A stretch of DNA of 64,000 bases from positions 1,586,765-1,650,764 of the forward strand of contig NZ_JAENHL010000007.1 in the NCBI RefSeq assembly GCF_016595235.1, in the 5' to 3' direction. This stretch comes from Taklimakanibacter albus. GTDB lineage: Bacteria > Pseudomonadota > Alphaproteobacteria > Rhizobiales > Aestuariivirgaceae. The notes beneath the pieces were generated by a model that was not told the DNA's origin, made no database searches, and worked only from the letters and a program-made list of their open reading frames with translations. The translations under genes were made by a program, and so were the position numbers. Below are positions 26,413 through 35,115 of this stretch, one piece after another (within the stretch, counting starts at the first letter, position 1; every line of letters begins with the position of its first letter).

Positions 26413-27509
26413 GCCTTATTTTCCTTGGCAGCTTCGCGGCGCAGTTCGGCGCGTCGCGATCTCTCGCTCAGCGGTGCGCCCAGTATTGTGCCTGGCGGTA
26501 TCGAGTTGATGAGGTCGTTCACTTGCTCGTAAGAGAGGAAAAGCGAGGTTGCGCTCGTCCGTTTCTTACTCGAAGCAGCCTCCCAAGGAGTGACTTTGCG
26601 GCCTTGGATACGCTCTGTCGACGTCACGATGAATCCTGCCGGCTCATCGCAGGCTTGCACTCGGACGATCGGCCGGCGTTTTGCGGGATCTGGCCATAAT
26701 TGCCGGAAACCATCGTACAATACACCACAGTATTCGCCGCTGAAACACTCGGAGAGTGGCATTGGCTCGGCGCTCATCCTGGTTGTGATGAGCCCGTGAT
26801 TATCCGCGGCAATGACGAGCACATCACGATAGATCGCGATGTCTCGCGCGCCTTTCAGCGGTGGAAAACTAAAACGGTGTCGCCATACAAAGTGCCCTTC
26901 TACGGTACCGGCGTGCCCCAGTTCCTGAGATGTCGAGCCACATAGGATCCGGGCATACTTTCCGACCAGCCCGTGAAAGACCAGACCCGAAAGAGTAGCG
27001 AATTTGCCGTCGCAATAGGCTGCCGCCTCTATGGTGTGGGAAGAGTACTGGGGTAACTCGATGCTGGATAACTCACTCGCGCCACCAGGCGTCAGTTCAT
27101 AACGCAGCCATTCCAGGTCATCGATGGCGATCAAGGTTTCATGTTGGATGGCCAGCGCGTGGATGTTCTTGTCGCAAGGCAGCGATGTCCATGTCGTTCC
27201 GGCCTCCCACTCTGAGGTTGCCAGCAGCGTCTTCCCGCCAGCCGCGACGAAGAGCCAGTTCCGCCAGACCGCCAGGTCGAAAGGCTGCGAACGCGGCGGA
27301 AGCGGAATCGACCAGCGCTTCCCACTCTGCGGCTCATAGAAATGAACAGCTGGATCAGCGCGGCTGACGAAGACAAAGGAGCGTCCGTTCCGGATCCATT
27401 TCGTGACGGGCGGCGCCTGCAAATCTTCATCCGGCTCATAACTATCGCCGGCCAGTTTGAAACCAAAAGTTGAATTTCCATGAGGCGCGAGAAATGCCGT
27501 TTCTTCCAT
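26409..27509 (-). CDS. Unrecognised 366-residue protein, paralogue 1
   Basis: I do not recognise the family. It begins METAFLAPHGNSTFGF-like (residues 2-16), has repeated hydrophobic beta-strand segments (FDLAVWRNWLFVAAGG, DIAIYRDVLVIAADN, AGFIVTSTE) suggesting a beta-propeller, and a basic charged C-terminus (SRRAELRREAAKE). No signal peptide or membrane helix is evident. Its base composition is visibly less GC-rich than the flanking genes. A clear paralogue lies at 36034-37242. There is no strong ribosome-binding site. The stop shares CTAG with the convergent Udh-like gene. Confidence 0.8.
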   Translation of the reverse strand: MEETAFLAPHGNSTFGFKLAGDSYEPDEDLQAPPVTKWIRNGRSFVFVSRADPAVHFYEPQSGKRWSIPLPPRSQPFDLAVWRNWLFVAAGGKTLLATSEWEAGTTWTSLPCDKNIHALAIQHETLIAIDDLEWLRYELTPGGASELSSIELPQYSSHTIEAAAYCDGKFATLSGLVFHGLVGKYARILCGSTSQELGHAGTVEGHFVWRHRFSFPPLKGARDIAIYRDVLVIAADNHGLITTRMSAEPMPLSECFSGEYCGVLYDGFRQLWPDPAKRRPIVRVQACDEPAGFIVTSTERIQGRKVTPWEAASSKKRTSATSLFLSYEQVNDLINSIPPGTILGAPLSERSRRAELRREAAKENKA

Positions 27510-27630
27510 GATACGATCGCCGTTGAGATGTTGAACAATTTATTCTCAAGGCGATTCCCGAAGATTGCAATCCGTCACTCAATTTAAAATAGCAGTCCAG
27601 AAAAATAAAGTTGCGGCCCCGCATCCGGCT

Positions 27631-28545
27631 TTACGTCAGACCTTCGGCCTGTTGCCGGAAGCGCGCGATGAGCCATGATCCGGCCGGTCCGGGCGGCGCA
27701 TCGGCGCGATAGATCGCATCGAACCGGTAGGCGCCACCCGTCATGTCGGGCAGATCGAGGCGGACGAGACGCCCGGAAGCGAGGTCTTCCTCGATCATCG
27801 GGAGCGGCATGTTTCCCCAGCCGATGCCTTCCCGGAGCAGCATGTGCTTGGAGCCGAGATCGGCGAGCTTCCAGGTCCTGGGGCTGAGCACCGCGAAATT
27901 GAGCCCCTGGGTCAAAGGCGAGCGGTCGGTGAGGACGAGTTGCGTGTGCTGGCGCGCCTCGCCGGGATCGATCGCCCCGCTCCGGGCCAGCGGATGATCG
28001 GGCGCCGCCACGGGAATGAGCGTGACCGATCCGACGCCCATCCGCTCGACGCCGGCCACGCCGGCATCCCCCGGCAGCGGCCCGCTGACCCCGATCGCCG
28101 CCACCCGGTCGAGCACCAGCTGGCTGACGGCGCCGAGCGCTTCCATATGGAGGGAAAGCGCCACCGTCGGGAATTCCTCCCGAAACGCCTTCAGGGCGTC
28201 GACGATGCGCGCCGCCGGCAGCATGACATCGAGCGCCAGATGGATCTCCGCCTCGAGACCGTGCAAAAGTCCTTTGACCTTGGCGCGCAGCCCGTCGATG
28301 CCGTTCCACACACCGCGCGCCTCCGACAATACGGCACGGCCGGCTTCCGTCAGCTGCGGCTTGCGGGTCGTTTCACGGTCGAACAGCGACACGCCGAGCT
28401 GCGCTTCGAGATTGGCGATGGAATAGCTGATCACCGATGTGGCCCGGCCGAGCTTGCGCGACGCGGCGGCAAAACTTCCGAGGTCGACCACGGTGAGAAA
28501 AACCCGCAGCTGATCAAGCGTCGGCGTGCCGGGATCAGAGCTCAT
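27631..28545 (-). CDS. LysR-family transcriptional regulator
   Basis: A 304-residue LysR protein. The winged helix is at about 10-68 (LRVFLTVVDLGSFAAASRKL, SVISYSIANLEAQLGVSLFDR), followed by the effector domain. It is divergent from the NAD(P)-binding oxidoreductase gene at 28650, with 104 bp between them; GCTG-N9-CAGC at 28567-28583 is a possible binding site. It probably controls that neighbour. Confidence 0.88.
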   Translation of the reverse strand: MSSDPGTPTLDQLRVFLTVVDLGSFAAASRKLGRATSVISYSIANLEAQLGVSLFDRETTRKPQLTEAGRAVLSEARGVWNGIDGLRAKVKGLLHGLEAEIHLALDVMLPAARIVDALKAFREEFPTVALSLHMEALGAVSQLVLDRVAAIGVSGPLPGDAGVAGVERMGVGSVTLIPVAAPDHPLARSGAIDPGEARQHTQLVLTDRSPLTQGLNFAVLSPRTWKLADLGSKHMLLREGIGWGNMPLPMIEEDLASGRLVRLDLPDMTGGAYRFDAIYRADAPPGPAGSWLIARFRQQAEGLT

Positions 28546-28649
28546 TTCTATTTCCTCGAACGTTTTGCTGCACTTTATACAGCTTTTCGTCCTAGTCCAC
28601 CCGGCCTAGCTATTGGATCACCATCAACTTTCTGATCCAGGAGAACGAC

Positions 28650-29246
28650 ATGACCTACTCGATCATCGGCTCAGGCCGCATCGGCGCGGCCGTTGCCCGG
28701 CAATTTGCCCGCGCCGGTCTTGATATCCTCATCGCCAACAAACGCGGCGCCGAGTCGCTCGCCGATCTCGTGCGTGAGCTCAGGCCCCATGTAAAACCGG
28801 CGCCGCTTGCCGAGGTCCTTGCCGCCGACATCGTCTTCCTGGCTGTTCCCTATGATGCCATAGGCACAGTCACTTCGGGTGTTGCGGACTGGAAGGGGAG
28901 GATCGTCATCGACGCAACCAATGCGATCGACTACCCCGCTTTCACGCCGCGCGATCTTGGCGGGCGGCCGTCGAGCGATATCGTTGCGGCCGCATTGAAA
29001 GGTGCTCGCGTCGTGAAGGCCTTCAATACGCTGCCCGCCGCCATTCTGGCGCAGGATCCAATCGAAGGCCCAGGCCGGCGCGTGCTTTTCGTCTCCGGCG
29101 ACGATGCGGCCGCCAATGCAGAAGTGGCGGGCTTGATCGAAAAGCTCGGATTCGCGCCGATCCTGCTCGGCAAGCTCGCCGAAGGGGGCCGCCTCCAGCA
29201 GTTCGGCGCACCGCTGGTGGCGCAAAACTTCATCAAGGCTGGCTAG
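28650..29246 (+). CDS. F420H2:NADP oxidoreductase-like NAD(P)-binding protein
   Basis: A 198-residue Rossmann protein: YSIIGSGRIGAAVARQFARAG at the N-terminus, VFLAVPYDAI, IDATNAIDY and VVKAFNTLPA, the pattern of the NpdG-like/YfjR-type branch. F420 use is not implied in this order; NADPH-linked reduction is more likely. It is divergent from a LysR gene, and its TAG overlaps the stop of the convergent SnoaL-like gene at CTAG. Confidence 0.8.
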   Translation: MTYSIIGSGRIGAAVARQFARAGLDILIANKRGAESLADLVRELRPHVKPAPLAEVLAADIVFLAVPYDAIGTVTSGVADWKGRIVIDATNAIDYPAFTPRDLGGRPSSDIVAAALKGARVVKAFNTLPAAILAQDPIEGPGRRVLFVSGDDAAANAEVAGLIEKLGFAPILLGKLAEGGRLQQFGAPLVAQNFIKAG

Positions 29247-29665
29247 CGCCGAGGTAAAGCGCCTAGCTGCTGCAGAAGCGAATAGAGATTGGCGACACCC
29301 CAGTGCTCGCTGATCTTGCCGTTTCTGACGCGCATAGCGTCGACGGTTTCGAACTGGATCTTCCGGCCAGTCGGGGCGATGGCGAGGAACGTTCCCGTAT
29401 GGGTGCCGTGATAGGTCTTGAAGGTCGTGACCAGATCGCCCTCCGCCGCCTGCCAATGGATGACGGCATGAAAATCCGGGAAGGCTTCGCGTAAGCTCCG
29501 ATAGAGGCCGCGCACGCCCTCCTTGTCCGGCACCATATTGGGCTGCGGGGTATGATCGACGAAATCATCGGCGAAGAGCTGGTCGAAAAGGACGAAATCG
29601 CCCTTGCCCTGCACCTCCTCGGTATTGCGGCGGACGATCGCCTTGGCTTCTTCGCTGCTTGTCAT
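29243..29665 (-). CDS. SnoaL-like ester cyclase family protein
   Basis: A 140-residue NTF2-fold protein of the SnoaL/ester-cyclase group (LFADDFVDHTPQPN, GLYRSLREAFPDFHAVIHW, IQFETVDAMRVRNGKISEHWGV). Most bacterial members have no assigned substrate. It is the last gene of the minus-strand operon that begins at 34014, two bases after the isochorismatase-like gene. Confidence 0.83.
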   Translation of the reverse strand: MTSSEEAKAIVRRNTEEVQGKGDFVLFDQLFADDFVDHTPQPNMVPDKEGVRGLYRSLREAFPDFHAVIHWQAAEGDLVTTFKTYHGTHTGTFLAIAPTGRKIQFETVDAMRVRNGKISEHWGVANLYSLLQQLGALPRR

Positions 29666-29667
29666 GA

Positions 29668-30330
29668 TCAGACTCCGCTACCCGGGCGACTATTCAACAG
29701 CTGCAGCTCCCAGGCAAGGTTGGTCGCACTGGCGCCGCCATGATCGAGCAGGGCTTCGGAGACTTTGCGTGCCGTGTCCTCGCGCGCCCAGTCGCGCTGC
29801 AGCTCTGACGCGAAGACCATCCAGGTCAGCGGCACCGCACCGGCCTGGATCATGCGCTGGATGCCCATTTCATGGGCTTCCGTGCTGACGCCGCCCGAGG
29901 CATCGGTCACGAAATAGACGTCGTAGCCGTCACCCAGAGCATGGATGACCGGAAAGGCCAGGCAGATCTCCGTCCACAAAGCCGCCATCACGATCTTCTT
30001 GCGACCGGTCTTCTTCACCCAGTCGACGCAGCGCGGATCTTCCCAGGTGTTGATCGTGGTCCGGTCGATCGGCGTCTGCTCCGGAAAAACATCGGTCAAT
30101 TGCCGGATGATATAGCCGCCGCGATCCTGCACCACGCTGGTCAGCAATGTCGGCACGTTGAATATCTTCGCCGACTTGGCCAAAGCGACGACATTGTTGA
30201 TCATCAGGGCGGCGTCGATGTTCTTGACGGCGCTGACCTGAAAAGGCTGATGATCGATCAGCATCAGAACGCAATTGTCGGGCGTCAACATGGCGTCGAG
30301 GCCGATCCTGGTCGATGGCGAAGTCTTCAC
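29668..30330 (-). CDS. Isochorismatase-family hydrolase (YcaC-like)
   Basis: About 220 residues if started at GTG 30330, or 207 from ATG 30291; the start is uncertain because neither has a strong ribosome-binding site. The cysteine-hydrolase fold is clear: VLMLIDHQPFQ with the catalytic Asp, a central lysine region (KKIVMAALWTEICLAF) with the catalytic Cys, then GYDVYFVTDASGG. It resembles E. coli YcaC over its whole length (WEDPRCVDWVKKTGRKK, SELQRDW). Substrate unknown. Confidence 0.82.
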   Translation of the reverse strand: MKTSPSTRIGLDAMLTPDNCVLMLIDHQPFQVSAVKNIDAALMINNVVALAKSAKIFNVPTLLTSVVQDRGGYIIRQLTDVFPEQTPIDRTTINTWEDPRCVDWVKKTGRKKIVMAALWTEICLAFPVIHALGDGYDVYFVTDASGGVSTEAHEMGIQRMIQAGAVPLTWMVFASELQRDWAREDTARKVSEALLDHGGASATNLAWELQLLNSRPGSGV

Positions 30331-30442
30331 GCGGCTATTTTCCCATACTCGTCTGTGGATATGAACGACCTGCCTACCATGTCGGGTAATCCGCAACAGT
30401 CCGATATGATCGAAGCTAATGTTCGACAGGATCGGCAAGCTG

Positions 30443-31732
30443 TCATCGCCTGGCGAATTCCTCGCCGGCGATGACCATCGCATCCTGCACCGCGGGATAG
30501 CCGACATAAGGGAGCAGATTGAGCAAGACCTCGATGATCTCCGCGCGACTGGCGCCGACATTCAGCGCCGCGTTGATATGGACTCGCAAGGGCGTTTCGG
30601 CGTTCTTGGTCGCTTTCGCCGCCAGGGCGGCGCAGGCGGAGAGTTCGCGTGTCTTGGCGTCGATGCCCGGGCGATGGAAAATGTCGCCATATGAATGATC
30701 GACGATCATCGCGCCGATCTCGGGGGCGATGTCGTCGAAGCTGTTGACGACAGCCTCGCCAACCGCGCCGGATGTCTTTGCCAGGGCCTCCAGGCCGCGC
30801 CGCCGGCGCAACGTATCAGCCTCCGGGTGAAGCCCGTCGAGCGACAGCTCCTTGTCCTCGAATGACTCTCCACTCGCCGGAGTGAGCGCGGCGCCGAGCG
30901 CGGCGAAGGCGTTGAGGGCAGTCGGGAATCCGGCATAGACGCAAAGCTGCATCATCGCCTCGGTGGCGTGCGTTGCCGTCGCGCCATTCGCCAGCGCGGC
31001 GCGCAGATGCCTTGCAAGCGCATCGGTCCGGTTGCCGGCCGCAGCCAGCATGCTGGCGATGGCCAGGTGTTTGGTTGCGGCGTCCATGCCTCGTCTCGAC
31101 GCCACGTCGCCATAAAAGAACTCCACCGTCCAGCGCGCCAGTTCGGGTGAGATGCTCCGCAGGTGGCTGAGATGCCGCACGGCATCACCCCCCAGCTCGG
31201 CTTGAATGAAACGGAGTCCGCGGGCAAAGCGGTCAGGCTCGGATCCGGCCGGCTCGGCTGCATCGATCTTGATACCGCGCTCGGCAAAAATCTCCCGCAC
31301 GATACCGATGGAGTTGATCGCCACCGGAAATCCCAGTGTCGCCGTCGCGAGCATCAGGAGCTCCACCAGATCGCCCGGCGTTCCGCCGGCATTGAGCAGG
31401 CCATCCATATGGAAACGCAGTTGCGGCTGGGCCGATCCGAGCGCCATCACCGCGCTCACGGTACAGATCTGCCGCGTCCGAAGATCGAGGCCGGGACGCG
31501 AGAGAATGTCGCCATAGGGAAAGGTGACGGTGAAACCCGCCATGTCCGGCGATATCCGGGCAAGGCGGCTGATCGGCCCATCGAAATCGGCGCCACCGAT
31601 CTTACGCAGGACATCCAGCCCGCGTGTATAGCGTTCATTTTCGGTCATGATCTCATTCCCTGAAGCTTCGCGGCCTGCCGCGATCGTGCCTGCAGCCAGC
31701 AGCATCGTGCGTCGTCGGTCGAGCGTCCTCAT
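30443..31732 (-). CDS. Triple-domain carboxymuconolactone-decarboxylase-family protein
   Basis: A 429-residue protein with three tandem CMD/AhpD-like domains at about 30-150, 155-275 and 310-425. Each contains a related block: GDILSRPGLDLRTRQICTVSA, GDVASRRGMDAATKHLAIASM and GDIFHRPGIDAKTRELSACAA, followed by a helix with H in the first (RFHMDGLLNAGG) and others. No CxxC of AhpD type is visible, so peroxidase activity is unlikely. The first 20 residues (LDRRRTMLLAAGTIAAG) resemble a Tat signal, but ATG 31648 with AGGGAATGAG is an alternative cytosolic start. Confidence 0.82.
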   Translation of the reverse strand: MRTLDRRRTMLLAAGTIAAGREASGNEIMTENERYTRGLDVLRKIGGADFDGPISRLARISPDMAGFTVTFPYGDILSRPGLDLRTRQICTVSAVMALGSAQPQLRFHMDGLLNAGGTPGDLVELLMLATATLGFPVAINSIGIVREIFAERGIKIDAAEPAGSEPDRFARGLRFIQAELGGDAVRHLSHLRSISPELARWTVEFFYGDVASRRGMDAATKHLAIASMLAAAGNRTDALARHLRAALANGATATHATEAMMQLCVYAGFPTALNAFAALGAALTPASGESFEDKELSLDGLHPEADTLRRRRGLEALAKTSGAVGEAVVNSFDDIAPEIGAMIVDHSYGDIFHRPGIDAKTRELSACAALAAKATKNAETPLRVHINAALNVGASRAEIIEVLLNLLPYVGYPAVQDAMVIAGEEFARR

Positions 31733-31733
31733 G

Positions 31734-32084
31734 TCAGCGCTCCCGATAGAAGATCATGCCGCCATGATGAAGGACGTCGTTCTCCACGAAGGTGCCGTCG
31801 GCGGTGAAGCCGGCATCGTCCCAATAGTCGATGTGATTGCCGCGCACTTCATAGCGGCCCTGATAGGCGCTCTTGCGCGTGCCGCGCGCCTCGTCATAGC
31901 GGCCATTGGGCAGAAGCTCCTGGCGGATATGGCCGTCGGCGGTGACCCACATGCCGATATAGGGGTGCTGTGTCATGATATCCTCCTTCTGTGTAGTGGG
32001 TTGAACGGCGCTGGCGGGCGCCGGCATCAGCAAGGCCATCGCCGTCAGCAGACACGCTGCCATGAGAAATTTGTGCCGTGTCAT
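31734..32084 (-). CDS. Exported Atu4866-type small protein
   Basis: A 116-residue protein with a signal peptide (residues 1-26, ending PAPASA) followed by a domain of the Agrobacterium Atu4866 family (HPYIGMWVTADGHIRQELLPNG, YEVRGNHIDYWDDAGFTADG). The family is a small beta-barrel of unknown function. It begins 4 bp after the SDR stop and ends 1 bp before the triple-CMD start, inside a compact operon. Confidence 0.75.
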   Translation of the reverse strand: MTRHKFLMAACLLTAMALLMPAPASAVQPTTQKEDIMTQHPYIGMWVTADGHIRQELLPNGRYDEARGTRKSAYQGRYEVRGNHIDYWDDAGFTADGTFVENDVLHHGGMIFYRER

Positions 32085-32088
32085 GGGA

Positions 32089-32823
32089 TCAGAACGGGCT
32101 GGCGGTGGGACGGACGATGATCTCGCTCACATCGACCTCGTCCGGCTGTTCGATGGCGTAAGCGATGGCGCGCGCTATGGCATCGGCCGGGATGGCGATG
32201 CGGCGGAACGCCTTCATTTCATCGCGGCCCGCCGCGTCCGAAATGCTGTCGGCAAGCTCGGATTCGGTGACGCCCGGCGACACGACGGTGACGCGGATCT
32301 TGTCGGTCTCCTGCCTGAGCCCGTCCGAGATCGCCCGGACCGCGAATTTGGTGGCGCAATAGACCGCCGCCGTCGGCGACACGGCATGGCCGCCGATCGA
32401 GGAGAGATTGACGATCTGACCCGACCCTTGCGCCGCCATGCCCGGCAGCGCCGCGGCGATGCCGTGCAGGACGCCCTTGATATTGACGTCGATCATCCGG
32501 TTCCACTCATCGACCTTGAGCGAGGCCAATGGCGACAGCGGCATCACGCCGGCATTGTTCACCAGAACATCGAGGCGCCCGAATTCGGCCTTGGCGAATC
32601 CGATGAAGGTTTTCATGTCGTCCAGGCTGACGACATCGAGCGCGCGGATACGAACCGAGCCGCCCTTTTCGGCAATGGCCTTGGCGAGGGCTTCGAGACG
32701 GTCGGTGCGCCTTGCACCGAGAACGACATGCGCCCCTTTTGCCGCGAGAAACCGCGCGGCTGCCTCGCCGATGCCGCTCGAGGCACCCGTGATGGCGACG
32801 ACTTTGTCTTTGATACCGGACAT
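32089..32823 (-). CDS. SDR-family oxidoreductase
   Basis: A 244-residue short-chain dehydrogenase: TGASSGIGEAAARFLA, NNAG, VNLSSIGGHAVSP with the catalytic Ser, and YCATKFAVRAISDG with YxxxK. It resembles YdfG-like NADP-dependent enzymes, with Arg residues after the second strand (GARRTDRL). ATG 32823 follows AAGGAATTCATC. Substrate unknown. Confidence 0.88.
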   Translation of the reverse strand: MSGIKDKVVAITGASSGIGEAAARFLAAKGAHVVLGARRTDRLEALAKAIAEKGGSVRIRALDVVSLDDMKTFIGFAKAEFGRLDVLVNNAGVMPLSPLASLKVDEWNRMIDVNIKGVLHGIAAALPGMAAQGSGQIVNLSSIGGHAVSPTAAVYCATKFAVRAISDGLRQETDKIRVTVVSPGVTESELADSISDAAGRDEMKAFRRIAIPADAIARAIAYAIEQPDEVDVSEIIVRPTASPF

Positions 32824-32855
32824 GATGAATTCCTTTTTCGTGTTCATGGATGAGA

Positions 32856-33170
32856 TCAGAAGCGCCACGGCGCCGGGGTCGAGATCATGGCGAAGCGCCG
32901 GAGATCGAGCTCGCCCTCAACCAGCGCCGGGACGCGCGTGATGAAGTCCTGCATATGCGGCAAGGCGAAATGCGCCGCGAGATCGCCGGCCGAGCGCCAG
33001 TTTTCATAGACGCACCAGCTGTCGGGATCGTCAGCCGATCGGTGCAGGTCGTAATTGATGCAACCCGGTTCCTGGCGCGACGGCTCGACGAGAGCGAGAA
33101 GCCGCCGGCCCAGCTCTTCCGATTGCCGCGCCTTGGCGCGAATGAAGGCGATATTGGTCACGTTCGACAC
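32856..33170 (-). CDS. Antibiotic biosynthesis monooxygenase (ABM) domain protein
   Basis: A 104-residue ferredoxin-like ABM protein (EPGCINYDLHRSADDPDSWCVYENW, AAHFALPHMQDFITRVP). GTG 33170 is preceded by CCAGGAGATACCC, a good ribosome-binding site, and gives the family length; a longer frame would overlap the upstream SDR gene. ABM proteins of this type include quinol monooxygenases such as YgiN. Confidence 0.82.
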   Translation of the reverse strand: MSNVTNIAFIRAKARQSEELGRRLLALVEPSRQEPGCINYDLHRSADDPDSWCVYENWRSAGDLAAHFALPHMQDFITRVPALVEGELDLRRFAMISTPAPWRF

Positions 33171-33183
33171 GGGTATCTCCTGG

Positions 33184-34014
33184 TTATCCGGGGAAGTCGG
33201 TGCTGAGTGTGAGGCTTTCCCACCGCCTGATATCTTCATCGAAGCGGTCGAGGCGGGCCTTGGTGCGCGTCAACGCATCACTGCCCAGCAGGAGGTTGAG
33301 CGGCGGTTCGTCGGCATCCACAGCTTCAATGATCGCTGTGGCGCCGCGGCGGGGATCGCCCAGTTGTTGGCCACTGCGGGTCAGAAGCCCATCGACCGCC
33401 CGGCCGCTGGTGGCGGCATAGTCATCGATGCTGTGCGCTGTCCGGCGCGCCGAATGAGCCGACAGGAACGCGGTGCGGAAGGCTCCGGGTTGCACCAGGC
33501 TGACCCAGATGCCAAAGGGCGCGACTTCCTGCGCCAGGCTGTGCGACATCGCATCGAGCGCCGCCTTGGTCGCCGCATAGAGGCCGGCACCGGGAGTAGA
33601 GGCGATGGCCTGGACCGATGAAATATTGACGATATGACCGCTGTTCTGGGCGCGCAGAAACGGCAAAGCCGCCTTGATGAGAGCGAGCGGACCGAAGAAA
33701 TTGACGGTGAAGACCTGCTTGACCTCGTCTTCGCTCGCACTTTCGACGGAACCCAGCAACCCATAGCCGGCATTGTTGACGATGACGTCGAGCCGGCCAT
33801 GGCGGCCGAAAGCTACTTCGACTTGCCTGGCAATCTGCCGCTCATCTGCCATTTCGAGCGGCAGGACGGTCAGGCTCTCGCATCCCAGTCCGGCGGGCGG
33901 CTCACCATTGCGCGTGGTGCCGATCACCAGATCGCCCCGGTCGAGCACCGCCTGGGCGAGCGCGTGGCCGAGGCCGCGCGAGATGCCCGTGATGAGCCAG
34001 ATTTTCTGAGCCAT
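33184..34014 (-). CDS. SDR-family oxidoreductase
   Basis: A 276-residue SDR of the long single-domain type: WLITGISRGLGHALAQAVLD, NNAGYGLLGSVE, VNISSVQAIASTPG, YAATKAALDAMSHSLAQEV with YxxxK. It is the first gene of a seven-gene operon running to 29243. Its ribosome-binding site (AAGGGA) lies inside a nested hairpin at 34022-34065. Confidence 0.88.
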   Translation of the reverse strand: MAQKIWLITGISRGLGHALAQAVLDRGDLVIGTTRNGEPPAGLGCESLTVLPLEMADERQIARQVEVAFGRHGRLDVIVNNAGYGLLGSVESASEDEVKQVFTVNFFGPLALIKAALPFLRAQNSGHIVNISSVQAIASTPGAGLYAATKAALDAMSHSLAQEVAPFGIWVSLVQPGAFRTAFLSAHSARRTAHSIDDYAATSGRAVDGLLTRSGQQLGDPRRGATAIIEAVDADEPPLNLLLGSDALTRTKARLDRFDEDIRRWESLTLSTDFPG

Positions 34015-34021
34015 GGGATTG

Positions 34022-34065
34022 TCCCTTCGTTTGCGACGGAAACTTCTTCCGTCCTGTCGAAGGGA
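34022..34065 (-). promoter_or_regulatory. Nested leader hairpin covering the ribosome-binding site
   Basis: Outer stem TCCCTTCG/CGAAGGGA and inner stem GACGGAA/TTCCGTC with a five-base loop, both perfect. In the minus-strand transcript the AAGGGA of the outer arm is the probable Shine-Dalgarno sequence, about eight bases before ATG 34014. The structure may control translation of the operon, or it may be a DNA operator. Confidence 0.6.
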
Positions 34066-34153
34066 AAATTAAGCAGGCATGGCGCCGATGATAATCGGCG
34101 GAAATCCGGACGGGCTTTTCAGTCCAGCCACATAATCGCAGCGGCGAAGAGAT

Positions 34154-35056
34154 TCACGCTTTCACGGCATGCGCCTTGACGAAATCGATGAAGGCGCGCA
34201 AGGCCGGCGCCATCTGACGCTGCTGGGGATAACAGATATAGAAGCCCGGGAACGGCGCCGAAAAGTCCTCCAGCAAGGGAACTAATCGTCCCGCATCGAT
34301 CAGCGGCCGCAATTCCTGCTCGACCCAGAAGGCGATGCCCATGCCCTCGAGCGCCGCATCGATGACCATCATATGCTCGCTGAGGATCAGCGGTCCGTCG
34401 ACCTCGACCTCGAACCAGCTGCCATCGGTGAAGAACTCCCAATTATAGGGCATCACCCGGCCGGGCCAGCGCCAGCGCAGGCATTTGTGCTGGAGCAGAT
34501 CCTTCGGCGTCTCGGGGCGGCCATGGCGGGCGACATAATCGGGGGACGCGACGGCGATCTGGCGCATGTCGCCACCCAGACGGACGCCGACCATGTCTTT
34601 CTCGATCACCTCACCCAGGGTGAAGCCGACATCGAAGCCCCCGGCGACGAGATCGGTGATCGTGTCGTCGATGAGAATATCGAGCTTGATGTCGGGATAG
34701 GCGCGGTGGAATTCGGCCAGTATCGGCGCCACATGCCTCCTGAAAGCATGCCTGAGGCAACGGACCCGCACGATGCCCGCCGGATTCTCACGAAAATGCC
34801 CGACATCGGCCAGCGCCGCGTCGAGCTCCGCCAAAGCCGGCCTGATACGCAGCAGCAAGCGCTCGCCGGCTTCGGTGAGCGCCACGCTGCGTGTCGTGCG
34901 GTGCAGCAGCCGCACGCCGAGGCGCTCCTCGAAGCTGCGAATGATCTGGCTGAGCGATGAGGGCGACAAACCAAGCTGCTCGGCCGCCTTGGAGAAGCTG
35001 CCCTGCTCGGCGACCGCGACAAATGCCCGGAGATCATTGTTACTATTGGCCCGCAT
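34154..35056 (-). CDS. LysR-family transcriptional regulator
   Basis: A 300-residue regulator of the AaeR/DmlR-like LysR group: FVAVAEQGSFSKAAEQLGLS, SSLSQIIRSFEERLGVRLLHR, then RSVALTEAGERLL. It is divergent from the SDR gene at 35211 and lies upstream of the seven-gene operon on its own strand, so it may regulate either. Confidence 0.88.
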   Translation of the reverse strand: MRANSNNDLRAFVAVAEQGSFSKAAEQLGLSPSSLSQIIRSFEERLGVRLLHRTTRSVALTEAGERLLLRIRPALAELDAALADVGHFRENPAGIVRVRCLRHAFRRHVAPILAEFHRAYPDIKLDILIDDTITDLVAGGFDVGFTLGEVIEKDMVGVRLGGDMRQIAVASPDYVARHGRPETPKDLLQHKCLRWRWPGRVMPYNWEFFTDGSWFEVEVDGPLILSEHMMVIDAALEGMGIAFWVEQELRPLIDAGRLVPLLEDFSAPFPGFYICYPQQRQMAPALRAFIDFVKAHAVKA

Positions 35057-35101
35057 TCACCTTACCCGACCGATCATGGCTTTATGTATCTCAGCCTAAA
35101 C

Positions 35102-35115
35102 AAGCCATTCGGCTT
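35102..35115. promoter_or_regulatory. Possible LysR site between lysR and SDR gene
   Basis: AAGCC and GGCTT form an inverted repeat around ATTC in the divergent region between the LysR gene and the SDR gene. Support is limited to symmetry and position. Confidence 0.3.
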
